Source: Holacanthus passer (taxonomy: Eukaryota > Chordata > Actinopteri > Pomacanthidae). From it: DNA of 64,000 nt. Positions 50,501-60,155 of this stretch are shown here, piece by piece (position 1 is the stretch's first letter; each line of letters begins with the position of its first letter). The position numbers and the translations under genes were made by a program. Location of the stretch: positions 1,984,001-2,048,000 of the forward strand of contig JAFREQ010000017.1 of the NCBI GenBank assembly GCA_025331565.1, written 5' to 3'. The notes under the pieces were generated by a model, which saw only the letters and a program-made list of their open reading frames with translations, searched no databases and had not been told where the DNA came from.

Positions 50501-53280
50501 TCTAACGTGATTCCAATGTGACACAAACTTCAGTCATTGCCATGTGCAGAAATGCAAAGTTCATCCAGAGTCAAGACTCCAGATTTAATCAAATCCAATG
50601 GGTGTCTGCTGTGTTTTTGGTACAATATTCCCTTGTTGTGCAGTTTCAGAATTTCTTGAAACAAACAATAAACACTATTTAATTGAAGAAACTAGAACCT
50701 TGATTAAAAGTTGACCAGAATAAAACACAAACTTCTTACATCTTGTTTTTGTTCCCACAGCTGATGTTTGAGCTTGATGTCAAATTCACACCACAAGTTT
50801 GATTTCACAAAAGTCACAAAGGATTACTGCATCCATCAGTCCGTCTGTCCAATCATCGGCCATTTCATCTGTGCTGCACTGAACAATGTCTTGATTGGAC
50901 TTTCTTAAATTAAAAACATGAGGTTTAAATAGTGTGATTGCCTTCTTTAAATATAAATTGACGCTTTTTAAAAATAATATTTTCCAAAATATTACAAGCT
51001 CAGTACAAACCAGTCAGACAACTATCTCAGAGGATTGTTCCTGCAAATAACTTCCCTTAACTATTAGCACATCATAAACACATGTGTGAAGATACAGTAT
51101 GTGAAATACCAGTCGAGCGTAGCTGCTGTATTTGGTGTCTGACATTTGTGATTTTGCATAAAGTCGCTGAGGGCAAACCGTGAGGAAGGTACAGAATGTA
51201 AACACTGAATCAGTGAGGAGCTGCAAGGTCATGTCAGCTGAGCTTGAACCGGGGGGACTGTTTTTGACGCTGCACCTGGCTTCAAACTGGGTGTGTCAGC
51301 ATCTCACAATGTACACGGATGATACTATTATTGGCTGGACTGTGTGTGTGTGTGCATGTGTTCATACTGAATAACAGTTAACACATGACAGTTATCATAA
51401 GGGCTGAAATTGATATGTGCTAATATTTAGTATGTGATCAAAGGGCAGGACATGGACTTCTCATCAACCACTGCTGTATTGATCAATACCTCATTGCTTA
51501 TGTCTAATGATGCACAGTTACAGTATCAGTAAAATCTAAAAACAAAAGATGCAAGATGCTTGTAATGTGTTTGTCATACAGACTACAGAAGATCAAACAT
51601 ATTCTCACAGAGTTTTACTTTATGGCAGTAAACTGCTGTGAAATTGAGATATTCAGGCCTCAGTGGCGTTATGAAAAGGATCCATTTAGTTTTAAGTGTG
51701 TGTGGTTTGGGGTCATTCATTTCAGTTTTTCCATTTGTGAGGGCATGAACATCTCAGCGAAATAGTAAAAGCTGTTGTTCCTTTTCAATGGATGGGTGGT
51801 GTTGTTTTCTGTTCTGTCCTTCGTAGCTTTCATGTTACAAGGTCAATGTGGCCCTAGAGGTGTCGCTGAGGCCTAAATTCCTGGAAAGGAAAGTTTGTTT
51901 GGCTTGTGTAAGCTGCCTGTTTTATGGTCCCCCTCACATGGCACTTTGTTTGCTCCATGTCCAGTTACACCACGAGGGCAGGTGGGCTGCTAAATACCCT
52001 TCACCTGCCAGGCGGGAGCTCAGTGGTCCCTGAACTGGCTCTCTGCTGTTGCCTTCTTTTAAATTCACGCAGGGAAAATTGCGATTAAAGACGGTCGGCA
52101 GCTTTTCTCAAATTGTTGTTATTAAAAAATGTCAGATTTGCCTGCTCAGATCCTGGATAATGTGTTTTCCAGGACACAGGTGGTTCTGCAGGTGTCCGTC
52201 ACTTGTATGTAATAGATCTGACATTTGCAGCATCGTTTGAATTCAGCCAACACACACATGCAGGTCCAGTAGTAAAGCTGCAAGTCAGCTGTGTTTTAAG
52301 GATCTTCAACATTAATTTACATGGAGACAATCAATGGAAATAATACTGTATGTCTAAGATATCAATACCTTTTCCAGCCCCACCGATATCTGAGCCAGTG
52401 TGCTTGTAGTTTGAGATTATACTAATGTAAAAATCTCATTAAAGTACATTAAAGTTTTGCTTGTCTGATTGTGACTCTGCTGTCTTCACCACACATACAA
52501 ACAATGTCACAGCCGACATAAAAGACATTTGAAGGAGTATTTTCCCTCAGGCCAAATAGTGAAGAGCATGTGACTGACTGCTATTCCAAATTCACATGTC
52601 CTCCCCCGTGCGTCACGAGCAGGTGTCGACTTCGATGATTGGCTGAGAAGAAGGCAGGGTCCCATCCTGCCCACCCTCCTTTTTTAGCTCAGCCGTTGCG
52701 TGTCACATCTTGTGCGTGCTACAGTTTGATGCCTCTGCAGTGACTCCTGAACCTTCTCACTTCTTTTGCCCCGACTGCGATGTGATGAATGTTTTTCCTG
52801 TGCGCAACCTATAACGAATGTTTTGGACATATTGTTTCATGCCCAACTTTTGAAAAGACAAGCACACATTAGTTTTAAGATGCAGGTCTTCTCTTGGGTT
52901 TCTTATCTGATATGTACATTCACAGGCTTGTTTTGGCTTCTCCATGTTGCTCTAATCAGTGAAATGTCTGGCTCCAGCTGTCCAGGTCATCATAACCCAG
53001 ACAGACAATGGCCACAACTTTTGGCTCATTTAGTCCTTGACTCTTGTCGTGTGTTGGGAGAATGTTCTGCCCACATCCTGATATGCAGTGGAAATACTCC
53101 TCTGTGCATCTGGATATTCACCAAGCATCTGATATTATGAATTCCTAATACAGACCAAATGTATAATCAGCACCAGCTTATGTCATAATTAAGTATTCAT
53201 TTCAATATAACTATTTTTGCTTGAAGATGTTAAATGAGTATTATCTTGTATGTATTCATGACTCTAATGAGTTGTCAGAG

Positions 53281-53601
53281 TCGGTGGGTGTCATACGGGG
53301 GGGATATGGCCGTCCTCACAGCTGCTGAGTGTCTCCAGCTCGGAGGCCACGTCATGTGTCTCTGTTCTATTTGTGAGCTGGACACCTGAATGGTTCGTAC
53401 GCTAAGAGGCTCGCATCTGCGTCACGTGTCAAAGCAGTGCTTGTAAATGTCTCTCTGGGCTCTATTCATCTGAAGCTGGCTGGAAGTGGAGTCTGCAGCT
53501 ACAGTCTGGAGAAAGTGGTTCAGTGGATTTTTAGGCTGAAAGAAGAGTAACTGTGTTTATCAGTGAAGACAGAAGATCCTCTTTTGTGTTGTGTTGTGAA
53601 A
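53281..53601 (+). promoter_or_regulatory. Candidate promoter and noncoding first exon of the transporter gene
   Basis: The block is richer in CpG than its surroundings. It carries ACGTCA (CRE-like) at 53349-53354 and GTCACGTG (E-box core CACGTG) at 53421-53428. It ends in a strong donor, GAAA/GTGAGT, at 53602. The next good acceptor is at 54677-54678, just before the start codon. It could therefore be the 5' UTR exon. There is no direct transcript evidence, and alternatives lie at 49560-49643 and near 52600-52760. Confidence 0.3.
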
Positions 53602-54678
53602 GTGAGTACTCGTCTGTATTGTTTTGGCAGATCTACTGTGTATCTGTCTCGCCTGTGTTGTTTCAGAAGAGGCTTTGACATTGGATCTTTACTAAATATC
53701 ACAATGTCATTGTTTGGCTGAGCTGTTGAGGAAAATGACTGACAGCATCATGGTTTAGTTTTTCCTGTTTTGTCATTACATAATATACAACGAGATATAA
53801 AATATGACCACTCCTGCTGACGTAATTTGACATGTTGTTAAATTATAGGAGAAAAAATTGGCAACCATTTTATCAAGTAGACTGACATGTTATGACTCAG
53901 CTGAGATGGAGTGAAACCTGGAACAGTATACCCTGATAACAGACCATTATAAATGTATAAGAGAAGAGAATTTGCAGTTCTTTAAACATGAGATGTGCCT
54001 AAATATTTAGTACTTCTATTGCATTCTAGTCACTGCTAATAGTATGTAGTAAATACATGCTATTTACTGCAGACACAACCGTCCTCACTCATCCAAACAC
54101 TTTCACAATTAGCTTTTATGGTGTTAATATGTTACCATGAAACTTATTTCGTACAGAACAGTAGCTCCACAGTTAATATTTTCTCCTGAGGTAAATGTTT
54201 TACGTTCATATCGACACTTTTAACATAATACATTTGTCACTTTTAAGAAAATTGCTGCTGTGTCCTGATGCAGGCTTTTAAAACATGTTCATGTCGAAAG
54301 GAAGTTTGAACACCAGCAACATCAAACTCTACCTTGCTGAATTAAAACTGTGTCACAGACATGATTGAAGTGATTTTCATTTTTGTCTTGTGACAGTGTC
54401 CAGATGCTCACAGCAGTGTCCTCATCGCTGAACACAAAATGATTGAGAAGAAGATTGAGCAGATGAATTGTGTCTGTACTGTAAATGCTCATTGGAAAAA
54501 AGCTTTTGTTCCAAAAAAGGAATATATTTGTAATAATTAGTTTGATATAATCAACTAAAGGAAGCACAAAGAACAAAGAGTTACCTGAACAGCACTATAG
54601 TTTTTTCTTTTCCCTTTTCTGCTTATAAATGCATCTTAATTACATCACTCCATCATTCTTGTCTTGTTTTGATAACAG

Positions 54679-54716
54679 GTAACTTATTTCCTGTCAAGCT
54701 TTTGGTGCCAGCCAGG
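54679..54716 (+). other. 5' UTR part of the first coding exon of slc7a1-like gene
   Basis: A pyrimidine-rich stretch and TGATAACAG give an acceptor at 54677-54678. The 38 nt that follow lead to the ATG at 54717, which has A at -3. This fits CAT genes, where the initiation codon lies in a later exon behind noncoding 5' exons. Confidence 0.55.
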
Positions 54717-55086
54717 ATGATTCTGGCAACCTTAAAGGGCATTGGGAGGCAGCTCCTGCGGGTGAAGGCTGTGGACTGTAACGCTGAGGACTCCCACTTC
54801 TCTCGATGCCTCAACACGTTTGACCTGGTGGCCCTCGGGGTCGGCAGCACGCTGGGTGCCGGAGTCTACGTGCTGGCTGGCGCTGTCGCCCGAGACAGCT
54901 CCGGACCCGCCATCGTCCTCTCCTTCCTCATCGCCGCCCTCGCCTCGGTCCTCGCCGGCCTGTGCTACGCCGAGTTCGGAGCACGTGTCCCCAAAACTGG
55001 CTCGGCTTACCTCTACAGCTACGTGACGGTTGGAGAGCTGTGGGCCTTTATCACAGGCTGGAACCTCATCCTCTCTTACATCATTG
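54717..55086 (+). CDS. slc7a1: slc7a1-like coding exon 1 (residues 1-124)
   Basis: It starts at ATG 54717, giving MILATLKGIGRQLLR, which aligns with the amphipathic CAT N-terminus, and ends at a split Gly before GTGAGA. It carries CLNTFDLVALGVGSTLGAG, AEFGARVPKTGSAYLY and Glu107 in VGELWAF. The third positions are very GC-rich over 54820-55010, more than in the later exons. Confidence 0.96.
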
Positions 55087-58000
55087 GTGAGACGTTAGAT
55101 AAAGAAGGAAGGCAGTTGGCTGCCATGACAGATATTGTTCAGTTTAGGTGAATACTTTGCTCTGCACAGGAACATCAAGTGTGGCCCGAGCTTGGAGCGC
55201 AACCTTTGATGAGCTGATTGGAAAGCACATTGAGGGTTTCTGCAGACAGTACATGTCCATGAACGCACCGGGAGTCCTGGCAGAGTATCCAGACATATTT
55301 GCTGTCTTCATCATTATCACTCTGACAGGTGAGGAGCAGCTTGGATACACAGCATCTCTCTTGTGTTTTACATCACAGGCTTTCATCTTTCAAATTTTCT
55401 TTTTTGCTCGCAGGCCTGCTTGCATTTGGAGTGAAGGAGTCAGCTTTGGTGAATAAAGTATTCACCTGCATCAACATCCTGGTGCTGCTCTTTGTGATCA
55501 TCTCTGGCTTGGTCAAAGGAAACCTGAAAAACTGGAACTTGAACCCAGAAGAAATCCTCAATGCAACCAGCAACTCCAGCCTCAAGTGGGTGAAATGAAG
55601 AGCTTATTCCCAAAATCTAAAATGTACCTAATTACATGGAGTTTCACATAAATGTTTTTGTCCTTTTTCTTCCAGTATGTCTCATGCTCTGTCACCAGAA
55701 CAACTTGGGAAAGGCGGCTTCATGCCTTTTGGCTGGAAAGGAGTCTTCTCTGGTGCCGCCACCTGTTTTTACGCCTTCGTAGGGTTTGACTGCATTGCCA
55801 CTACAGGTGAGAGGAAATACATCAAATTGATAATCAACACACATGACTTGTGCTCTCTGACGTCTCCAACTATGTTTCCTCCCCAGGAGAAGAAGTGAAG
55901 AATCCTCAGAGGGCCATTCCTATCGGGATCGTGGCCTCGCTGCTTATCTGCTTTGTGGCGTACTTCGGTGTGTCCGCGGCCCTCACTGTCATGATGCCTT
56001 ACTACTTGCTGGACATGAACAGCCCGCTGCCTGTGGCCTTTAAATATGTGAACTGGGAGGGAGCCACTTATGCCGTGGCCATTGGCTCTTTATGTGCCTT
56101 GTCAACCAGGTAAGAGGCTCTTCTGCTGCTCTCAGCATGAGAGGTTGTGGAGGGCTTGTTAATGTTTGAAAATACAGTACATGTGAATATAGAGTTTTAT
56201 TATATTTTCATTGTTTAATTCAGTACTTAAGATCAAGTAGTCGTAGTACTCAAAATACTACTCTCACTTGTGCTAGACTGATGTTACTTCACTGACTTAA
56301 ATGTGCCCTGTGTGCTTTTCATTTGAACAAACAAAGCTTCTGTTTACGTTCTGTGTTACTCGCCAAAACACATGGTGTGTATTTACCTGCGGTCTAACAA
56401 AACTGTTTAATCTATTTGCTTCCTTGTAACACATTTGCATAGCAGCTTTTTTTTTTTTTTTTTTTTTTTTTTGAAAGTTTGAAATCAGCATTGTTTACGT
56501 TCATGCAGATTTACACGCTTGCAGCCTTCCCTTCAGTGGAATAGTGTTAATCCACTGGCAGAAATACAGATCACATCACATGCGTGCCACTTTTTTACCA
56601 CTAGATCAAAAACTCAGCATGTGTGTTATGTATATACTGCACATTAATAAACAGAATATTTACTGAATATTAAATAGTCTGAGCTAATTTGTACCACTTC
56701 TCCTTAAATGAGCCTTTGGCCAAAAGTATGTGGACACCCCTGTCCATTTTCTGTGTTTTTGTTCTAGGGCTATTTTCATTGTTTTGGCCCCCTAGGTTCC
56801 GGTTAATGGAAATCGTAGTGCTACATCAACAATAATTTAAACAGCAATCAGTCCCCTGTTGTATTATATAACTGTGTGCATTCACTTGCACGGCATGCTT
56901 ATTTCTCTCTCTCCCTGACTAGTTTACTAGGCTCCATGTTCCCAATGCCCAGAGTGATCTGGGCCATGGCAGAGGATGGCCTGCTCTTCAAATGTTTGGC
57001 TAAAATCAGCGAACGAACCAAAACCCCTCTAACAGCTACAGTAACATCAGGTGTTGTGGCAGGTGAGCTCACGACCTAAACCTACTAACAGGTTGGGGTT
57101 TCTATCAGAACCCAACACGACTCTCTTAGTGCGCATGGCCTCAACACAAGCACTCAACCAAAACCAAGATTGGTCATAAAGGTAGTCCTGCAAATTTAAT
57201 ATTTCCTCTTCAGTTATTGCCGTGAACACAGCTGGTGCAGTGACATCCTGATTATAGCATTATCCTGATTATAACATTATCAGGATGTCGGGCTGAGAAT
57301 GGCTGCAGTTGAGGCCTTGTGTGAAACCAGACCAACTTTTTTTTTTAAGTTAAAAATCTCTTCCTCCTCCTTCCTCCTTCATCCTTGGCTTAGTCTCCTT
57401 GGCTCCATGTTTCCACTTCCACGCATTATCTTTGCTATGGCTCGCGATGGTCTGCTCTTCTCGTTTCTGGCTCGTGTCAGCGAGAGAAAGACACCCATCA
57501 TCTCCACCTTGGTGGCAGGGCTTATGTCTGGTAGGTAGCTGAGATGAGGCTGAAAGCAACAGTGCCCTCTTGTGGAAGTTGGTTTGTGGAAGTTGTAAAT
57601 AAATGGAGCTGTGCAGTAATATTTAGAAAATGATTGATTTTAAAAGTATCTATACAATATCTGCATTATATTGTGCTGAATGTACTTGTGCAATGTTCAT
57701 TATTAACCATTTAGAGTTAGAAGACGTCTGACTGATGTTTCTTTTCCTCCTGTGTGTCCTGCAGCTGTGATGGCTTTCCTGTTGGACCTGAAGGACCTGG
57801 TTGACCTCATGTCTATTGGCACTTTGCTGGCCTATACTCTGGTGGCTGCCTGTGTGCTTGTCCTCAGGTAATCCTCATTTCTCAACTTATGCACGCAGTC
57901 TTAAGTTGAGAGGACTGAATAAGACCTCTCACTGGCAAGAAAATCTCCACTCAGAGGCTAATGAACCAGTCAGTCCAGATTTGTGTGCGAGTGTTTGAGA

Positions 58001-59934
58001 CACACCTTTAATTTCTGTTTGATAGCAGATGACTGATCTGGGCTGATATCAAACATGCAGTCTTCAAACACAGGATCGTGGCGTCTTTGAGGAATAGAAA
58101 AGCTACTGAGAGTTTATTAAAGTTAAAGATCTCCAGTCGTACTAATAAGTGCAATATATGCAGAAATATAGTCCCCTTTTTATTTTATGCATTTCAAGTG
58201 TTTAATGCATGTTAGTAATGATCATTTGTAGACTGGAGAGAATCATCTGTCAAAGTCCTCATAATGAATGTGATGCAGTGTGTTTTTAAACCTGGTTAGG
58301 AAAATCTTCCGCTGTGTCCTGAGTGAATAACATTTCCTAAATCTGGTTTTGACTGTGTTTTGCTCATTTTAAGGTACCAACCTGAACAGCTCAGTTCGGC
58401 CTACGAGATGGCCAACACTCAGGAGGAGCCTGAAATTGCTGAGCCTTACAACGAAGGGAACACTGACATGTTACCTCAACCGGAGGATCGCTTCACCATC
58501 AAAAATCTACTTTACCCTTCAAACACAGAGCCGTCCCCTCTGTCCGGGTTTGCCGTCAACATTTGCACCAGTATAATTGGTGAGACAAAGCCCAGAGAAA
58601 AAACCTCCTGGTTACTGATACAGAACAGCATCTGATGACCTCTGATATTTTTCCCTGCAGGTGTTTTGGTGTGCGTCTTCAGTGTTGTCGCTGTTCAAGG
58701 AGGACTGGCACCGTGGTCACTGTCTGTCCTCAGTATTATCATGGTGGTTTGTCTGATCCTCACCTTCATTGTGTGGCGACAGCCGCAGAGCAAGGCCAAG
58801 CTCGCCTTCAAGGTAGAGCGTGTTCTTTCACCAGAGCTTTCTCACGCTATATTAGTCTCATGTGCTATTTGACTTCATCAGAATGTGATAAGTGTGTGTG
58901 TGTGTAAATCACCTCGGGACATTTGAAGGTTTCACAGAAAGTTTTATTGTAGTTTTACTGCTGTTATGTCAATGCTGTAAAACACAGTCAACAGAGCAAA
59001 GAGTGAAAAGGGGGGGGATTTGCTCTTCAGACTTTATTTGTCCTATCCTTCCAAATAACCACACCTCTTATTAGCCCAACTACAAGTTGTGTGCACCTAA
59101 CATTATTGCCAACAATGATTCTTTATTTGTAATCAGTTATATTCAGTTTATTATGAAAATCAACTTGCAGAGACGTGGAACTTCCTTGAAGTCGATGCCA
59201 TCATAGTGAACATTTCATCACTTTTATTTCACTACATGCTAATTCAGTCAGACTGCTCACCGCTGCATTCAAGCATTTTCATGCTGTAATGAAATGACAG
59301 GAGACTGACGGCATGCTTTTGAAGTTGGCAGAAATGTAAAGTTGTTCATTGTTCAAGCCCACCCACTTAGGAAAATGCTGATCCAGCGATGCAATATGCT
59401 GACAACAGAATATATAAGGGATGTAGTCGGACTATGTAGAGAACTACTTCATTACTTGATGTCTACCTTATGGATGGGTTAATATATTATTTATTTCTAA
59501 CTTTAATATTTAAGGTTGCAGTGTCCTTACTTGTTAAATACTCTGTCCTCATAGGTTCCCCTGCTGCCCGTCCTCCCAGTCGCTAGTTTGTTCATCAACG
59601 TCTATCTGATGATGCAGCTCGACAGAGGAACCTGGATGCGCTTTGCCATCTGGATGGTCTTAGGTACTTTGGATTTTTGCCCAACAATGTCCAATATTAT
59701 CTCTACTATATCTGTGTTTTGAAAAGAAATTAATGTCAAATTGTTTCTGCACCATTTGTAGGTTTCATCATCTACTTCAGCTACGGTATTCGAAACAGTT
59801 CAGAGGCATTGTTGACCAGGTCTGACCCCTACACACCCGCCTGCACAATAAAGGGCGAGCCCATGATCACAGAGAAGGACGCCTTCCTGCACAACACAGC
59901 AAACGCCGCTGCAGACGATGATGAAGAGTCCTGA
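54717..59934 (+). CDS. slc7a1: Cationic amino acid transporter, CAT-1-like (SLC7 family), with alternative exons 6B/6A
   Basis: This is a plasma-membrane y+ system carrier importing arginine, lysine and ornithine. Coding exons are 54717-55086, 55170-55328, 55414-55585, 55676-55806, 55887-56109, then either 56923-57062 or 57394-57530, then 57765-57867, 58374-58579, 58661-58812, 59555-59663 and 59762-59934. The exon-6B form is 645 residues and the 6A form 644. All phases join. Visible features are GVGSTLGAG at 41-49, Glu107 in TVGELWAF (essential in mouse CAT-1), sequons at N226, N230 and N234 in the extracellular loop that is glycosylated in CAT-1, and FDCIATTGEE. The pattern is that of a 14-span permease. 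CAT-1 rather than CAT-2 or CAT-3 is favoured by LAGAVAR, NAPGVLAEYPDIFAV, VNKVFTCIN, NWEGATYAVA, LRYQPEQ and TEPSPLSGFAVNI. The paralogue letter is unknown. Having a CAT-2-style exon pair in a CAT-1-like gene is unusual. Confidence 0.94.
55170..55328 (+). CDS. slc7a1: slc7a1-like coding exon 2 (residues 124-177)
   Basis: It lies after an 83 bp intron ending CTGCACAG. It encodes TSSVARAWSATFDELIGKH and NAPGVLAEYPDIFAV and ends in a split Gly before GTGAGG. Both blocks are near-identical to CAT-1. Confidence 0.96.
55414..55585 (+). CDS. slc7a1: slc7a1-like coding exon 3 (residues 177-234)
   Basis: It follows GCTCGCAG. It encodes LLAFGVKESALVNKVFTCIN, a hydrophobic span, KGNLKNWNLNPEE and the sequons NAT (N226) and NSS (N230). 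It ends with two bases of Asn234 before GTGGGT. Confidence 0.95.
55676..55806 (+). CDS. slc7a1: slc7a1-like coding exon 4 (residues 234-278)
   Basis: It follows TTCTTCCAG and completes Asn234 of the third sequon NMS. It encodes GKGGFMPFGWKGVFSGAATC and FYAFVGFDCIATTG and ends before GTGAGA. Confidence 0.96.
55887..56109 (+). CDS. slc7a1: slc7a1-like coding exon 5 (residues 278-352)
   Basis: It follows CTCCCCAG. It encodes EEVKNPQRAIPIGIVASLL, AYFGVSAALTVMMPYYLL and EGATYAVAIGSLCALST. It ends with AG of a Ser codon before GTAAGA. Either alternative exon supplies the third base (T) of that codon. Confidence 0.96.
56447..56472 (+). repeat. Poly(T) tract, 26 nt
   Basis: An uninterrupted T run in the 813 bp intron upstream of alternative exon 6B. 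It is about 450 bp from the acceptor, too far to be its polypyrimidine tract. Confidence 0.9.
56709..56850 (+). mobile_element. MITE-like DNA transposon relic in the intron before exon 6B
   Basis: GGCCAAAAGTATGTGGACAC near the left end, and TTTTGGCCCCCTAGGTTCCG with AATGGAAATCGTAGTGCTAC further on, match two segments of a very common fish DNA-transposon repeat. Here they lie much closer together than in intact copies. It has no coding capacity. The superfamily (Tc1/mariner-like) is from memory and uncertain. Confidence 0.55.
56923..57062 (+). CDS. slc7a1: slc7a1-like alternative exon 6B (CAT-1/CAT-2B-type, residues 352-399)
   Basis: This 140 nt exon runs between the acceptor CTCCCTGACTAG and the donor GTGAGC. 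It encodes LLGSMFPMPRVIWAMAEDG, then LLFKCLAKISERTKTP and ATVTSGVVA. Glu369 (AMAEDG) and the longer ERTKTP loop match CAT-1, CAT-3 and CAT-2B, the high-affinity types. The segment contributes a membrane span and the following cytoplasmic loop. It is mutually exclusive with the exon at 57394-57530. Confidence 0.95.
57242..57289 (+). repeat. Inverted repeat (hairpin) and tandem duplication between exons 6B and 6A
   Basis: GACATCCTGAT at 57242-57252 is the exact reverse complement of ATCAGGATGTC at 57279-57289, an 11 bp stem with a 26 nt loop. Within it ATCCTGATTATA occurs twice, 17 bp apart. It lies in the 331 bp intron between the two alternative exons, about 105 bp before the 6A acceptor. Confidence 0.85.
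57394..57530 (+). CDS. slc7a1: slc7a1-like alternative exon 6A (CAT-2A-type)
   Basis: This 137 nt exon lies 331 bp after exon 6B, between a long pyrimidine tract ending CTTGGCTTAG and the donor GTAGGT. It encodes LLGSMFPLPRIIFAMARDG, LLFSFLARVSERKTP and STLVAGLMS. Arg369 in AMARDG and the loss of one residue in the loop (ERKTP against ERTKTP) are the two differences reported to give human CAT-2A its low substrate affinity. The frame is open and in the same phase as 6B, so selection appears to maintain it. It is not a decayed copy. Confidence 0.92.
57765..57867 (+). CDS. slc7a1: slc7a1-like coding exon 7 (residues 399-433)
   Basis: It follows GTGTCCTGCAG and is joined by either alternative exon through a split Ala codon. 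It encodes AVMAFLLDLKDLVDLMSIGT and LLAYTLVAACVLVL and ends with AG before GTAATC. Confidence 0.96.
58374..58579 (+). CDS. slc7a1: slc7a1-like coding exon 8 (residues 433-502)
   Basis: It follows GCTCATTTTAAG. It encodes RYQPEQLSSAYEMANTQEE, a variable acidic cytoplasmic loop, and then FTIKNLLYPSNTEPSPLSGF and AVNICTSIIG. The EPSPLSG and VNICTS parts resemble CAT-1 rather than CAT-2. It ends at a split Gly before GTGAGA. Confidence 0.94.
58661..58812 (+). CDS. slc7a1: slc7a1-like coding exon 9 (residues 502-552)
   Basis: It follows an 81 bp intron ending TTCCCTGCAG. It encodes two hydrophobic spans (VLVCVFSVVAV and LSVLSIIMVVCLILTFIV) and then WRQPQSKAKLAFK, the conserved CAT linker. It ends in phase 0 before GTAGAG. 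Confidence 0.95.
59555..59663 (+). CDS. slc7a1: slc7a1-like coding exon 10 (residues 553-589)
   Basis: It follows GTCCTCATAG. It encodes VPLLPVLPVASLFINVYLMM and QLDRGTWMRFAIWMVL, the last membrane spans, strongly conserved in CAT proteins. It ends in a split Gly before GTACTT. Confidence 0.96.
59762..59934 (+). CDS. slc7a1: slc7a1-like terminal coding exon (residues 589-645, stop)
   Basis: It follows CACCATTTGTAG. It encodes FIIYFSYGIRNSSEALLTR and a hydrophilic cytoplasmic tail ending in the acidic DDDEES, then TGA at 59932-59934. The tail is longer than in human CAT-1 and is not recognisably conserved. Confidence 0.95.
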
Positions 59935-60132
59935 GGAAACAGGAGGTTCATTAATGTATTTGACATGTGCTAAATTCTTTGAAATAGCTGCAAATCCAGG
60001 ACACATGTGGAGACTCTCATGCACCCTCCAAACAAATTTTTCAGTTTTTTTTTTTTCCTCATTCTGGCCAAGAATGTTGTCTAATTGTTTGATACCAGTA
60101 AAAAAAGACAAGATGGGTCTCCATACATCTTT

Positions 60133-60155
60133 AAAAAAAAAAAAAAAAAAAAAAA
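60133..60155 (+). repeat. Poly(A) tract, 23 nt, inside the 3' UTR
   Basis: An uninterrupted A run, flanked about 80 nt upstream and 215 nt downstream by T runs with which the transcript could pair. It could also act as an internal oligo-dT priming site in cDNA work. Confidence 0.9.

Larger units (their letters stand above)
40916..54678. other. Intergenic region between gbe1 and the CAT transporter gene
   Basis: It contains the gbe1 3' UTR (end uncertain), a LINE fragment at 46040-46720, a T run at 47493-47512 and a short TG repeat near 50018-50034. Candidate 5' exon or promoter segments for the transporter lie at 49560-49810, 52600-52760 and 53281-53601. No open frame here resembles a known protein apart from the LINE. 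Confidence 0.65.

Noticed and set aside
57299..57393. Upstream extension of exon 6A as a separate start (open frame from 57299)
   Set aside because: The coding similarity begins exactly at the acceptor 57392-57393. The sequence before it is a pyrimidine tract, so the extension is intron.
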